Positions 1 to 5,450 of a stretch of 5,450 bases of DNA are shown here, piece after piece. The stretch comes from an uncultured Bacteroidales bacterium (lineage in GTDB: Bacteria > Bacteroidota > Bacteroidia > Bacteroidales > UBA4417). The translations under genes and the position numbers were made by a program. The number at the start of each line of letters is the position of its first letter. Position 1 is the first letter of the stretch. The stretch covers positions 1-5,450 of the forward strand of contig CAIXAQ010000889.1 in the NCBI GenBank assembly GCA_903917425.1, read 5' to 3'. The notes below the pieces were generated by a model. The model made no database searches. It saw nothing but the letters and a program-made list of their open reading frames with translations, and had not been told where the DNA came from.

Positions 1-42
1 GCTTGTAAGGCAGATGCTCTGAACCAGCTGAGCTATGCTCCC
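1..42 (-). tRNA. tRNA-Val (anticodon UAC), 5' half, cut by the window edge
   Basis: Read on the minus strand from position 42, the sequence gives the 5' half of a tRNA. The acceptor strand is GGGAGCA, followed by TA, then a D-arm with stem GCTC/GAGC around a 10-nt loop that contains GG. Next come the 5' strand of the anticodon stem, TCTGC, and a 7-nt loop, CTTACAA. The loop places anticodon UAC, which reads valine codons GUA and related wobble codons. Two bases of the 3' anticodon strand (GC) are visible before the window ends. The T-arm, the acceptor 3' strand and any CCA end lie outside. The gene points away from the polysaccharide genes, and its 5' end is 218 bp past the stop of the outer-membrane protein gene. 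Confidence 0.92.
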
Positions 43-57
43 TTTTATAAGAGGATG

Positions 58-88
58 CAAAAGTAAACAATATTTTTAAACTGCCAAA
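58..88 (-). promoter_or_regulatory. Bacteroidota-type promoter of tRNA-Val
   Basis: On the minus strand, TTTG (88-85) is followed after exactly 19 nt by TACTTTTG (65-58). This matches the Bacteroidota primary sigma consensus, TTTG at -33 and TAnnTTTG at -7. Transcription would start at about position 53, some 10 nt before the mature tRNA 5' end, a normal short tRNA leader. Motif and spacing are seen directly; use as a promoter is inferred. Confidence 0.78.
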
Positions 89-260
89 TTTTCCGGCAAA
101 TTATTTATTAATTTTTGCTGTGAGCTGTTATAAGTCAATAAAATATCTCCATATATCTCATTATCAGTTATGTGAAAAATAAAATTCTTCAGTTAAGCAA
201 TCAAATAACCTGGATTTTATAAAATGAAACAACGCATTAAAAATCTGATGGATCAAAAAC

Positions 261-1856
261 CTAAAAGTCGTAATATATATTTCTCAACCCGGTTCGTATA
301 CCGAAATAGATGTATTGCATCTGCTTGTCCCAACTCATATTATACTCTTTGCGTGCTGTGATACCAGCTTCGATACGCATATTGGTTCGCCGGTTAAGCA
401 GGTACGAAATGCTTACATCTGTGGTAGTCAGGTTAGTTTTTAGTCCCTGGCCAATCTTATTTCCGTAATCATTTTCATGCTGATCATATGGGATAAAGAT
501 ATTTTTGCCATAATCTTTTCCTGCCGTATCAAGGCCATACATGGCAAAAATTACTTTAATATTGGCCATCCAGTTCCCCCTTGTGTACGACGACATGGCA
601 ATAAATTCCCTGAAATTGGCTCCCAACGGGTGCGCCAATGGCTGACTGTAGTGACCATAACTCTGAATGGTGGCAAAATGAGAATAGGTATATGGTGTGG
701 CCTGGTTGTATTCAAGGCGCGCGTTTAATGCCGCCACATTCAGCAGGTTCCAACCGGAAATTCCAACTTGTATTCCAACTTTATTCGCCCACCAGCCATC
801 GTTTGCTTTCATATGTTCTAGCGTGAATTCGTCGAGAAGTAGTTGCCCGTAAAGATTAAAATGTTTATTGATTCTGAATCCAAAAGTAGCACCCATTAAA
901 GCATTGTCGGGCGAACCAAATGATTCTTCAACAGGCCTGAGAAGGATGAGCGGGTTAAGGTATTGTATGTCGAAACCCCTATAACCTGTTGAATCGGCAT
1001 TTTCCCATACGATGGCATCAAAAACACCCAGTTTAAGCCTGCCCCAGAGCATAAACTCAAGGTAATGCATGGCCGACCATTTCCGATCGTATCCAAAATT
1101 TGGTGAGGTAGTAGCGCTGCGGTCGATAAACTGGTCGTATAAAATGGTATATTTAACTTTTTTAAAATTCGCTGTCAGTTTTAAGTACGGGTAGCAGAAC
1201 GAAGCATCCGACAGCAGCATCGAGCGATACCCTTCACCAATAAAGTTTTTGCCATACCCAAGTGTCATATTTATAAAATGCGCCGGACTATAACTCAGAT
1301 AGCCGTTGCTGTAAAAGAAATCTACCCCGGTTTCTTTGAAAGGTTTATATGCGCCTTGTCCGGGAATTACTCCCGTTGCATGTATAAATTCGGTGGGCCA
1401 CGACGGGAATACAGCCTGGTTTTCATAAATTTCAGTATTGAAAGAAATGTTAGAGCCGAGTAATCCCGTAACCGAAATGCCTCTTGTATTGATCCAGGTG
1501 TTTTTTGATTCTTTAAAATCATAACCAATTCCAAAATTAAAGACAGGATCGACCGAGATGCTGAATTCTTTTGATTTATATTGGATCAGGCTCTCAATAA
1601 ATAGTTTACGATAAAAAAAAGAGTTCCTGTTTTTGGCATTCGAGGGTTTGGCATAAAGTACATTTTCTAGGTTTATTGTAGTGTCCAAATCCTGCCGCAA
1701 GATTGGTTTCATCGACGATAGCATTGATACATTATTTTCTGACTGCCTTTGCTGCAGCAGATCGTAGTAATAATTATCGAGAGGAATGTACTGTCCGTAG
1801 CCTAGAAATGGAAATACCGAGAGTATAAAAAATGCGATGAAAAGGAATTTTGGCAT
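261..1856 (-). CDS. Outer-membrane beta-barrel protein of the RemB / capsule-assembly-Wzi type
   Basis: This is a 531-residue exported protein. Residues 1-21 form a signal peptide with a hydrophobic core FLFIAFFILSVFPFL and likely cleavage after GYG, before Gln22. The rest alternates short hydrophobic and polar stretches rich in Tyr, Phe and Gly, as in outer-membrane beta-barrels, and ends in Phe, as is common for BAM substrates. Segments that look like the Bacteroidota RemB/Wzi-like group are SVDPVFNFGIGYD (101-113), YGKNFIGEGYRSMLLSD (201-217), NPLILLRPVE with GSPDNALMG (301-322) and HPLGANFREF (409-418). Wzi proteins help attach capsule at the surface, while RemB of Flavobacterium johnsoniae is linked to gliding. 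Which role applies here cannot be told from sequence alone; the neighbouring WecA-like gene favours surface polysaccharide. The start is the ATG directly before the signal peptide; no Shine-Dalgarno is visible. It lies 159 bp downstream of the WecA-like gene on the same strand. A weak -7-like TATATTTC (1908-1901) without a good -33 leaves co-transcription possible. Confidence 0.82.
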   Translation of the reverse strand: MPKFLFIAFFILSVFPFLGYGQYIPLDNYYYDLLQQRQSENNVSMLSSMKPILRQDLDTTINLENVLYAKPSNAKNRNSFFYRKLFIESLIQYKSKEFSISVDPVFNFGIGYDFKESKNTWINTRGISVTGLLGSNISFNTEIYENQAVFPSWPTEFIHATGVIPGQGAYKPFKETGVDFFYSNGYLSYSPAHFINMTLGYGKNFIGEGYRSMLLSDASFCYPYLKLTANFKKVKYTILYDQFIDRSATTSPNFGYDRKWSAMHYLEFMLWGRLKLGVFDAIVWENADSTGYRGFDIQYLNPLILLRPVEESFGSPDNALMGATFGFRINKHFNLYGQLLLDEFTLEHMKANDGWWANKVGIQVGISGWNLLNVAALNARLEYNQATPYTYSHFATIQSYGHYSQPLAHPLGANFREFIAMSSYTRGNWMANIKVIFAMYGLDTAGKDYGKNIFIPYDQHENDYGNKIGQGLKTNLTTTDVSISYLLNRRTNMRIEAGITARKEYNMSWDKQMQYIYFGIRTGLRNIYYDF

Positions 1857-2015
1857 AGCTTTTTAGTCGGTAGCTTTGATTTTTAAAGAACCAGGTTAAT
1901 GAAATATAACTATTTATATATTTGTTAAACTCAACCTGTCACGTAAAAAGGTTCAACTCTTTCTGACTCTTCTGGATAGCTGAAAAGCAGTAAGACACAA
2001 CCGATGGTTGACCTT

Positions 2016-3158
2016 TTATTTAACTATTTCAGTTTTGTTGATTATCAAAGTGTATTTACGGTGAAACCATAATGCAGCTATCGAAAATATGCCGGCCATT
2101 GTTAACATCGAAAAAACCAGATTCGAATTCCCCAAGAAATTAAAATAATATGCATAAGCAATAAAACCTATATTGAACAGTATCAGTATCAATGTTGATT
2201 GTAAATGCGAAAATCCCATATCGAGGAGTATGTGATGTATATGTCGGCGGTCTGCTTTAAATGGGCTGCCTCCCCGGTAAACCCGGATAGTGAAAACCCG
2301 GAGAGTGTCGAACATGGGAATAATAACTACTGCGAAAGAAAATGCCGGTCCGGCGATAAAATGAGGTTTAACTACGGGTATCGCATTCAATTGGTTGAAC
2401 CGGAAAATAAGAACTGCAAAAGCAAAACCGAGTATAAGGGATCCGGTATCACCCATAAAGATTTTATTTGTCTTACCAAATCCGTTGTACAAAAAGTATG
2501 GAATCAGCGCACCTAAGATAGTGGCACTCAAAACTGCATATTCCCATTCGTCGGCAGCTATAAAGTAGCTTCCGAAAACGATACAGCCAAGCATCGAAAT
2601 GGATGCCGCAAGACCATCAATACCATCAATAAGGTTGAAAGCATTGATAATAACAATTCCCGCAAACAGCGAGAGCAAAACACTAACAATATAGCTCAGT
2701 TCATATATACCAAACATGCCCTGCATATTATTAAGCCTAACATCACCAACTACTATGAGTATAAATAACGCGAGAAACTCGACTACTAATTTTTTATAGG
2801 CAGAAATATTGAGCAGATCATCCTTCATCCCGATAAAGAATATCAAAGTAAAGCCCGCAATAATAGGAGGAAGTGAAGTAAGGCTGCTCGTAATTCCGCC
2901 TCCATTGATACCGCATGTGTTAATTAAAGTCATGCTAACCGAAACTATGGCCGCATAAATTCCTAATCCACCTAAAGTTGGTACCGAATGGGTATGGTTT
3001 TTTCTGTCATCAGGTACATCGAATAGCTTTTTCGAAACAGATATCCTGATTATAATAGGAATAGCATAAAAGTTAAAAACGGCAGCTATCAGAAAAGCAA
3101 AACCAACGCGGTACTGAGGTTGAAAAAAATGAAAATAGAAATTATATTCTGAATGCAT
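2016..3158 (-). CDS. wecA: WecA/TagO-type undecaprenyl-phosphate sugar-1-phosphate transferase (MraY family)
   Basis: This 380-residue integral inner-membrane protein has about ten to eleven hydrophobic segments. Family knowledge: such enzymes move a HexNAc-1-phosphate, usually GlcNAc-1-P from UDP-GlcNAc, onto undecaprenyl phosphate, the first step of many O-antigen, capsule, EPS or teichoic acid pathways. Family motifs are visible in order: DRKNHTHSVPTLGG (51-64), the Asp pair D113-D114 in GMKDDLL, NAFNLIDGIDGLA (172-184) with D178 and D181, FMGDTGS (234-240) with D237, and KADRRHIHH (301-309). The HIHH motif points to the WecA/TagO/WbpL branch rather than peptidoglycan MraY. All expected acidic and His residues are present, and the length fits the family. 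The exact sugar (GlcNAc, GalNAc, QuiNAc or other) cannot be told. The start at 3158 has no Shine-Dalgarno, which is usual in this phylum. A strong promoter lies about 130 bp upstream, and a 565-bp gap separates the gene from the deacetylase. The RemB/Wzi-like gene follows. Confidence 0.93.
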   Translation of the reverse strand: MHSEYNFYFHFFQPQYRVGFAFLIAAVFNFYAIPIIIRISVSKKLFDVPDDRKNHTHSVPTLGGLGIYAAIVSVSMTLINTCGINGGGITSSLTSLPPIIAGFTLIFFIGMKDDLLNISAYKKLVVEFLALFILIVVGDVRLNNMQGMFGIYELSYIVSVLLSLFAGIVIINAFNLIDGIDGLAASISMLGCIVFGSYFIAADEWEYAVLSATILGALIPYFLYNGFGKTNKIFMGDTGSLILGFAFAVLIFRFNQLNAIPVVKPHFIAGPAFSFAVVIIPMFDTLRVFTIRVYRGGSPFKADRRHIHHILLDMGFSHLQSTLILILFNIGFIAYAYYFNFLGNSNLVFSMLTMAGIFSIAALWFHRKYTLIINKTEIVK

Positions 3159-3238
3159 AAAGATTAACTGCGGTGTGCATCAATAAAAAAGTAGCAAGGA
3201 ATTCCAAGTTTGATGCTAAAGGTCAGGTTATAGAGATG

Positions 3239-3246
3239 CAAAAATA
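3239..3246 (-). promoter_or_regulatory. Possible second -7 element upstream of the WecA-like gene
   Basis: On the minus strand TATTTTTG fits the Bacteroidota -7 consensus TAnnTTTG and is followed by CATCTC, much like the context of the tRNA-Val promoter in this window. No TTTG stands 19-21 nt upstream, so the -33 part is poor. If used, transcription would start near 3234, with a leader of about 75 nt. It may be a secondary start or a chance match. Confidence 0.35.
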
Positions 3247-3286
3247 AACCTGCACAGTCTGAAAATTGTTCCCCTTTTGCAGCGGA

Positions 3287-3317
3287 CAAAGGTAATACTT
3301 TAAGGCTAATTTCCAAA
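3287..3317 (-). promoter_or_regulatory. Strong Bacteroidota-type promoter for the WecA-like gene
   Basis: On the minus strand, TTTG (3317-3314) is separated by exactly 19 nt from TACCTTTG (3294-3287). Both hexamer-equivalents match the phylum consensus TTTG / TAnnTTTG without a mismatch, and the spacing equals that of the tRNA-Val promoter. Transcription would begin at about 3282, leaving a leader of roughly 120 nt before the ATG at 3158. This suggests the WecA-like gene, perhaps with the RemB/Wzi-like gene, is a separate unit from the deacetylase. I saw no riboswitch or strong hairpin in the leader. Confidence 0.72.
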
Positions 3318-3637
3318 ACCTGCAAATAGTTTCAACATTTCCTGTTTTAATAACACTTAACACCTTTATGGTCAGAACTAAACGGGGTCAATGTGATTTG
3401 GATCAAGAAATAAACTGCTTATGCCCATTGAACAAATGTTGTTTCCTAGTCCAAAATGGAATTCTGATACATCATAATTATCAAACAACCACAACAGGCA
3501 CTATAGGTTAATAGAAAATGACACAGAGTGGTTCAGGATGTGTTTCGAAACAAAATTTCAGGAATGTCGAAAATGCAGTCTGCTAAAAATCGAATTACAT
3601 ACTTTTTTCTCATGATTTTCAATAATCAGCCAACATT
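3318..3637. other. Gene-free stretch with no recognised content
   Basis: This is the central part of the 565-bp gap between the deacetylase and WecA-like genes. I found no ORF with family features, no RNA gene and no convincing terminator. A 12-bp palindrome, TGTTTCGAAACA (3541-3552), and an imperfect repeat of TTCAGGA-type sequence (3532-3538 and 3558-3564) are present, but both are within chance expectation. The stretch could hold a decayed gene, an untranslated leader or a small RNA, but nothing visible supports any of these. Confidence 0.5.
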
Positions 3638-3685
3638 TATCGACCCATCAACTCATCAACCTTTTAACCGATCAGCCTGCCAACC
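3638..3685. repeat. Degenerate tandem array of six 8-bp units (consensus CATCAACC)
   Basis: Six consecutive octamers can be aligned in phase: TATCGACC, CATCAACT, CATCAACC, TTTTAACC, GATCAGCC, TGCCAACC. Against CATCAACC, 37 of 48 positions match, and the strongest column is the C at position 7 together with the final C. On the minus strand the consensus reads GGTTGATG. The array begins about 38 bp past the deacetylase stop codon, in the transcript's 3' region if transcription continues. Only the central two units are close copies; the outer ones are diverged, so part of the phase could be chance. Confidence 0.5.
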
Positions 3686-3723
3686 AGCTACAACATCCAC
3701 TAAGAAACATTGTTGCTTTTCAG

Positions 3724-4572
3724 TTATAAATTTATGACCGATGCCTTGGCCCAGTCTATTGAAGCGTCAGCTGTGCCAAGGTCAGTGAACGAAAACTCGT
3801 TGAGCCAACGTTCTAATTTTTGTTGTGCATCATTCAAGCCATAATAAGCTCTGAATCTGCGAAATGGTCCCAGGTCGCTGAGGTGTGGCTGCATGGCATC
3901 GAAATCGCGGGGGTGAAAATAGCTCATAATATATGGTGAAACGGAGGTGTAATGCTGTATGAGTTTATAGGGCCAGAACCTGAAATATCCTCCACCTGTC
4001 AGTACAGTCCGGATTCCAGCCAGACTATTGTAATTGATCGGAAATTCTTTTATTGAAATGCCCTTGTGATTAATCAGGCAGGGGAAATTATTTGGAAATG
4101 AAGGCATTCCTCCATGTGCACGGGCTGCGGGAAATATGCTTGCATCAATCGATATACCCGCTTCTGCCAGTATTTCAAGAGCCCACAGGCTGTTGCGCTT
4201 GATCGAAAATCCGGGCGCGCGAAATTTATCAACCTTATACCCTAGCTGATCTTCAAGTATTCCAATATTCCTGAGCAGATCCTGCCGGAATTCATCGGGC
4301 GTCTGTTGCCAAACTAATTGGTGGCCATATGAGTGCATCCCAATATCATGACCGGCATCAGCTATGTCTTTTACCAAACCAGGGTTATTTTTTGCTACCC
4401 AGCCGATAATGAAAAAAGTCGCTTTTTGATTGTGTTTTTCGAGAAATTCCAGAATATTACTTGTATTCTTCCTTACCCTTGGTTCGTAATCCTTCCATTG
4501 TATTTCATTCCTGGTCGAGCGGTGCTCCAGGAAGTGATACCAATCTTCAATATCAAAGGTAAGTATGCGCAT
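3724..4572 (-). CDS. Polysaccharide deacetylase, NodB fold with DUF3473-like C-terminus (exosortase-A-system type)
   Basis: This 282-residue protein has no signal peptide or membrane segment, so it is probably cytoplasmic. Family knowledge: NodB-fold (carbohydrate esterase 4) enzymes remove N- or O-acetyl groups from glycans using a metal held by one Asp and two His. Visible motifs are TFDIEDW (5-11) with D7 and D10, HSYGH (80-84) with metal ligands H80 and H84, FRAPGFS (117-123) with R118, IDASIFP (142-148), and FHPRDFD (219-225) with H220 as the likely catalytic His. GGGYFRFWPY (193-202) and the segment around PFRRFRAYYGL (236-246) resemble the DUF3473 extension of deacetylases found in exosortase-A/PEP-CTERM EPS loci. 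Length fits that group. The ATG at 4572 is well supported because the first motif starts at residue 5. The FemAB-like gene lies 238 bp upstream on the same strand, and a promoter-like site sits between them. The true glycan substrate is unknown; it could act on a lipid-linked intermediate or a precursor. Confidence 0.9.
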   Translation of the reverse strand: MRILTFDIEDWYHFLEHRSTRNEIQWKDYEPRVRKNTSNILEFLEKHNQKATFFIIGWVAKNNPGLVKDIADAGHDIGMHSYGHQLVWQQTPDEFRQDLLRNIGILEDQLGYKVDKFRAPGFSIKRNSLWALEILAEAGISIDASIFPAARAHGGMPSFPNNFPCLINHKGISIKEFPINYNSLAGIRTVLTGGGYFRFWPYKLIQHYTSVSPYIMSYFHPRDFDAMQPHLSDLGPFRRFRAYYGLNDAQQKLERWLNEFSFTDLGTADASIDWAKASVINL

Positions 4573-4595
4573 GCAGGTGTTATTATTGGTAACGG

Positions 4596-4603
4596 CAAAT
4601 GTA
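4596..4603 (-). promoter_or_regulatory. Probable promoter -7 element of the deacetylase gene
   Basis: On the minus strand TACATTTG matches the Bacteroidota -7 consensus TAnnTTTG exactly. The sequence 19 nt upstream is TATT (4626-4623) rather than TTTG, so the -33 part is weak. The region upstream is very AT-rich. Transcription would start near 4591, giving a leader of roughly 19 nt before the ATG at 4572. Confidence 0.5.
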
Positions 4604-4685
4604 AGGGGATTATAAATATAAAAATATTGCTAATTTAACGTTTGGCAATAGTAATTTGTTTCGTAGAATTTGAAAGTTATAATTC

Positions 4686-4733
4686 CGATAATGCGATAAT
4701 GTGATAGTGTGATAATGTGTTAATGTGATAATG
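4686..4733. repeat. Tandem array of six 8-bp units (consensus TGATAATG)
   Basis: Six in-phase octamers are seen: CGATAATG, CGATAATG, TGATAGTG, TGATAATG, TGTTAATG, TGATAATG. Forty-four of 48 bases match TGATAATG, with at most one mismatch per unit. On the minus strand the unit reads CATTATCA. The array is non-coding and lies 77 bp past the stop of the FemAB-like gene and about 80 bp upstream of the deacetylase -7 element. The period of 8 is not a multiple of 3 and no gene overlaps it. Its role is unknown; copy number could change by replication slippage. Confidence 0.88.
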
Positions 4734-4785
4734 CTGTGTGGTAATTCAATGGTGGGGAAATCTTAATTTTGACAAGTCGCAACTC

Positions 4786-4810
4786 ATGTTTCATAATTTA
4801 TGTTTCATAA
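4786..4810. repeat. Two direct copies of an 11-bp sequence, 14-bp period
   Basis: ATGTTTCATAA occurs at 4786-4796 and again at 4800-4810, separated by TTT. The second copy ends directly against the stop codon of the FemAB-like gene (TAG, minus strand, 4813-4811). On the minus strand each copy reads TTATGAAACAT. The repeat is exact, but its function is unknown. It does not form a hairpin and is not followed by a T-tract, so it does not look like a terminator. Confidence 0.8.
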
Positions 4811-5450
4811 CTAGTAAAGCTTGCTGGCAAAAACTGGCCCTAATAGCTGAGCAACACGGTACGGCAGAAGTTTCCAAAGTGTAGAGAGAAAAGTAAATTT
4901 CCTTATGTTCTTGCCTTGCGGATGTGAATAATTCCAGACTAACGGCATGTCGAACCCACCCCATTGTTGTTTGAATTTATGAACCCCACTACCTGCTGAA
5001 CTGCGCCCGAACGAAAAATGGTTTCCATTCTGTTCGACTGCATAGCGTATCAATTCCCAATATAATCCATACGAAATGTATAGTCTATTGTATTTCGTTA
5101 AAGTTGAAAACCAACAGGCTTCAAAAAAACCCTGGTATCCGAGTATAAATGCGGCTCCAACCGGTTTGTCATCCAGGTACGAACACCATATTGCCACTTC
5201 GCCCTGGCTGTATCGAGTCAATAGGTTAGCGAACCACCGGTAGGGTAGGGCTGGAGATCCCAGGCGATGCATATTCCGGGAATAGATTTTGTAAAAATCC
5301 GGCAACAGTTCCAGTTTGCCTTTTCTTACTGAGATTCCGTTGGAGACACATTTTCGGATTTTTCGCCTCAGGTTAGTTCCCAACCGACTAAATTGCTGAT
5401 CGACATCGGATAGGAGAGGTAAAAGGGTAGTGACTTTGTCAGTAAATGTA
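4811..5450 (-). CDS. FemAB-like GNAT-fold transferase (exosortase-A-system-associated type), 5' end outside window
   Basis: The visible 212 residues are the C-terminal part of a FemAB/GNAT-fold protein; the frame stays open to the right edge. A TTG at 5383-5381 could be taken as a start, but 22 further sense codons (TFTDKVTTLLPLLSD and on) precede it in the same frame, and family members are usually near 350 residues, so the true start is beyond the window. Visible features are LGTNLRRKIRKC (visible residues 23-34), a segment NMHRLGSPALPYRWF (59-73) typical of the second GNAT-like half, a core strand PVGAAFILGY (96-105), and FGRSSAGSGVHKFKQQWG (147-164). The last motif closely resembles FemAB proteins beside exosortase-A EPS loci. 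FemAB relatives transfer aminoacyl or acyl groups, classically from aminoacyl-tRNA to peptidoglycan precursors; the substrate of this subgroup is not known to me. No signal peptide can be assessed. The deacetylase gene follows 238 bp downstream. Confidence 0.85.
   Translation of the reverse strand, partial: TFTDKVTTLLPLLSDVDQQFSRLGTNLRRKIRKCVSNGISVRKGKLELLPDFYKIYSRNMHRLGSPALPYRWFANLLTRYSQGEVAIWCSYLDDKPVGAAFILGYQGFFEACWFSTLTKYNRLYISYGLYWELIRYAVEQNGNHFSFGRSSAGSGVHKFKQQWGGFDMPLVWNYSHPQGKNIRKFTFLSTLWKLLPYRVAQLLGPVFASKLY

Noticed and set aside
214..225. AT-only palindrome ATTTTATAAAAT downstream of the outer-membrane protein gene
   Set aside because: Low-complexity AT sequence gives such palindromes often, and it lacks a GC stem for termination.
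1..260. tRNA-Val as an integration site for a genomic island carrying the glycan genes
   Set aside because: Integrases usually use the tRNA 3' half, which points away from these genes and lies outside the window. No integrase or repeated tRNA fragment is visible.
224..361. Plus-strand 45-codon ORF starting MKQRIKNLMDQK
   Set aside because: Most of it lies antisense within the 3' end of the outer-membrane protein gene, and it has no recognisable features or promoter.
1998..2010. Inverted repeat CAACC-GAT-GGTTG just after the WecA-like stop codon, as a possible terminator
   Set aside because: The stem is only 5 bp and no T-tract follows on the minus strand, so a Rho-independent terminator is not supported.
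3541..3552. 12-bp palindrome TGTTTCGAAACA as an operator
   Set aside because: About one 12-bp palindrome is expected by chance in a window of this size, and it is more than 200 bp upstream of the nearest promoter-like site.
3528..3737. Plus-strand ORF of 69 codons in the gap, starting at GTG
   Set aside because: It has no family features, uses a GTG start, runs through the degenerate octamer array and overlaps the deacetylase 3' end. Its Cys-, Thr- and Pro-rich end comes from the repeat.
3724..3739. The spurious plus-strand ORF and the deacetylase both end in SVINL
   Set aside because: The end of the deacetylase gene contains a near-palindrome centred on ATAAATTTAT, so both strands read alike. 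This is a sequence coincidence.
3638..4733. The two octamer arrays as a CRISPR array
   Set aside because: The units are 8 bp and directly adjacent, with no spacers of 25-40 bp and no cas genes nearby.

Overview
The window looks like chromosomal DNA from a Bacteroidota (Bacteroidetes) bacterium. The DNA is AT-rich and no start codon has a clear Shine-Dalgarno sequence. Several upstream regions carry the phylum-specific promoter form TTTG-N19-TAnnTTTG. The largest protein resembles the RemB/Wzi-like outer-membrane proteins of this phylum. All supported genes lie on the minus strand, so the biological reading order runs from the right end of the window to the left.

Layout in reading order: (1) The 3' part of a FemAB/GNAT-fold transferase gene (4811 to the right edge). 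Its 5' end lies outside the window. (2) An intergenic stretch of 238 bp with an 11-bp direct repeat just after the FemAB stop, a tandem array of six 8-bp units (4686-4733), and a promoter-like site at 4596-4603. (3) A NodB-fold polysaccharide deacetylase with a DUF3473-like C-terminal part (3724-4572). (4) A 565-bp gap (3159-3723) with a second, degenerate 8-bp array near its left-strand downstream end (3638-3685), about 320 bp with no recognisable content, and a very good Bacteroidota promoter (3287-3317). (5) A WecA/TagO-type polyprenyl-phosphate sugar-1-phosphate transferase (2016-3158). (6) An outer-membrane beta-barrel protein of the RemB/capsule-assembly-Wzi type (261-1856). (7) The 5' half of a tRNA-Val(UAC) with its own promoter at the left edge.

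Together the proteins suggest an exopolysaccharide or capsule locus. The WecA-like enzyme would start glycan assembly on undecaprenyl phosphate at the inner membrane. The deacetylase would modify the glycan or an intermediate on the cytoplasmic side. The FemAB-like protein is of the type seen beside exosortase-A-type EPS loci, and the Wzi/RemB-like barrel could hold or organise polysaccharide at the cell surface. The FemAB plus DUF3473 deacetylase pair is the most informative context signal, because related proteins are hallmarks of exosortase/PEP-CTERM-associated EPS loci in proteobacteria. No exosortase or PEP-CTERM protein is visible in this window, so that link is inference. Spacing and separate promoter-like sites suggest several transcription units rather than one tight operon. 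I see no mobile element, CRISPR array, rRNA or clearly novel system. The least explained parts are the two octamer arrays and the 565-bp gap.
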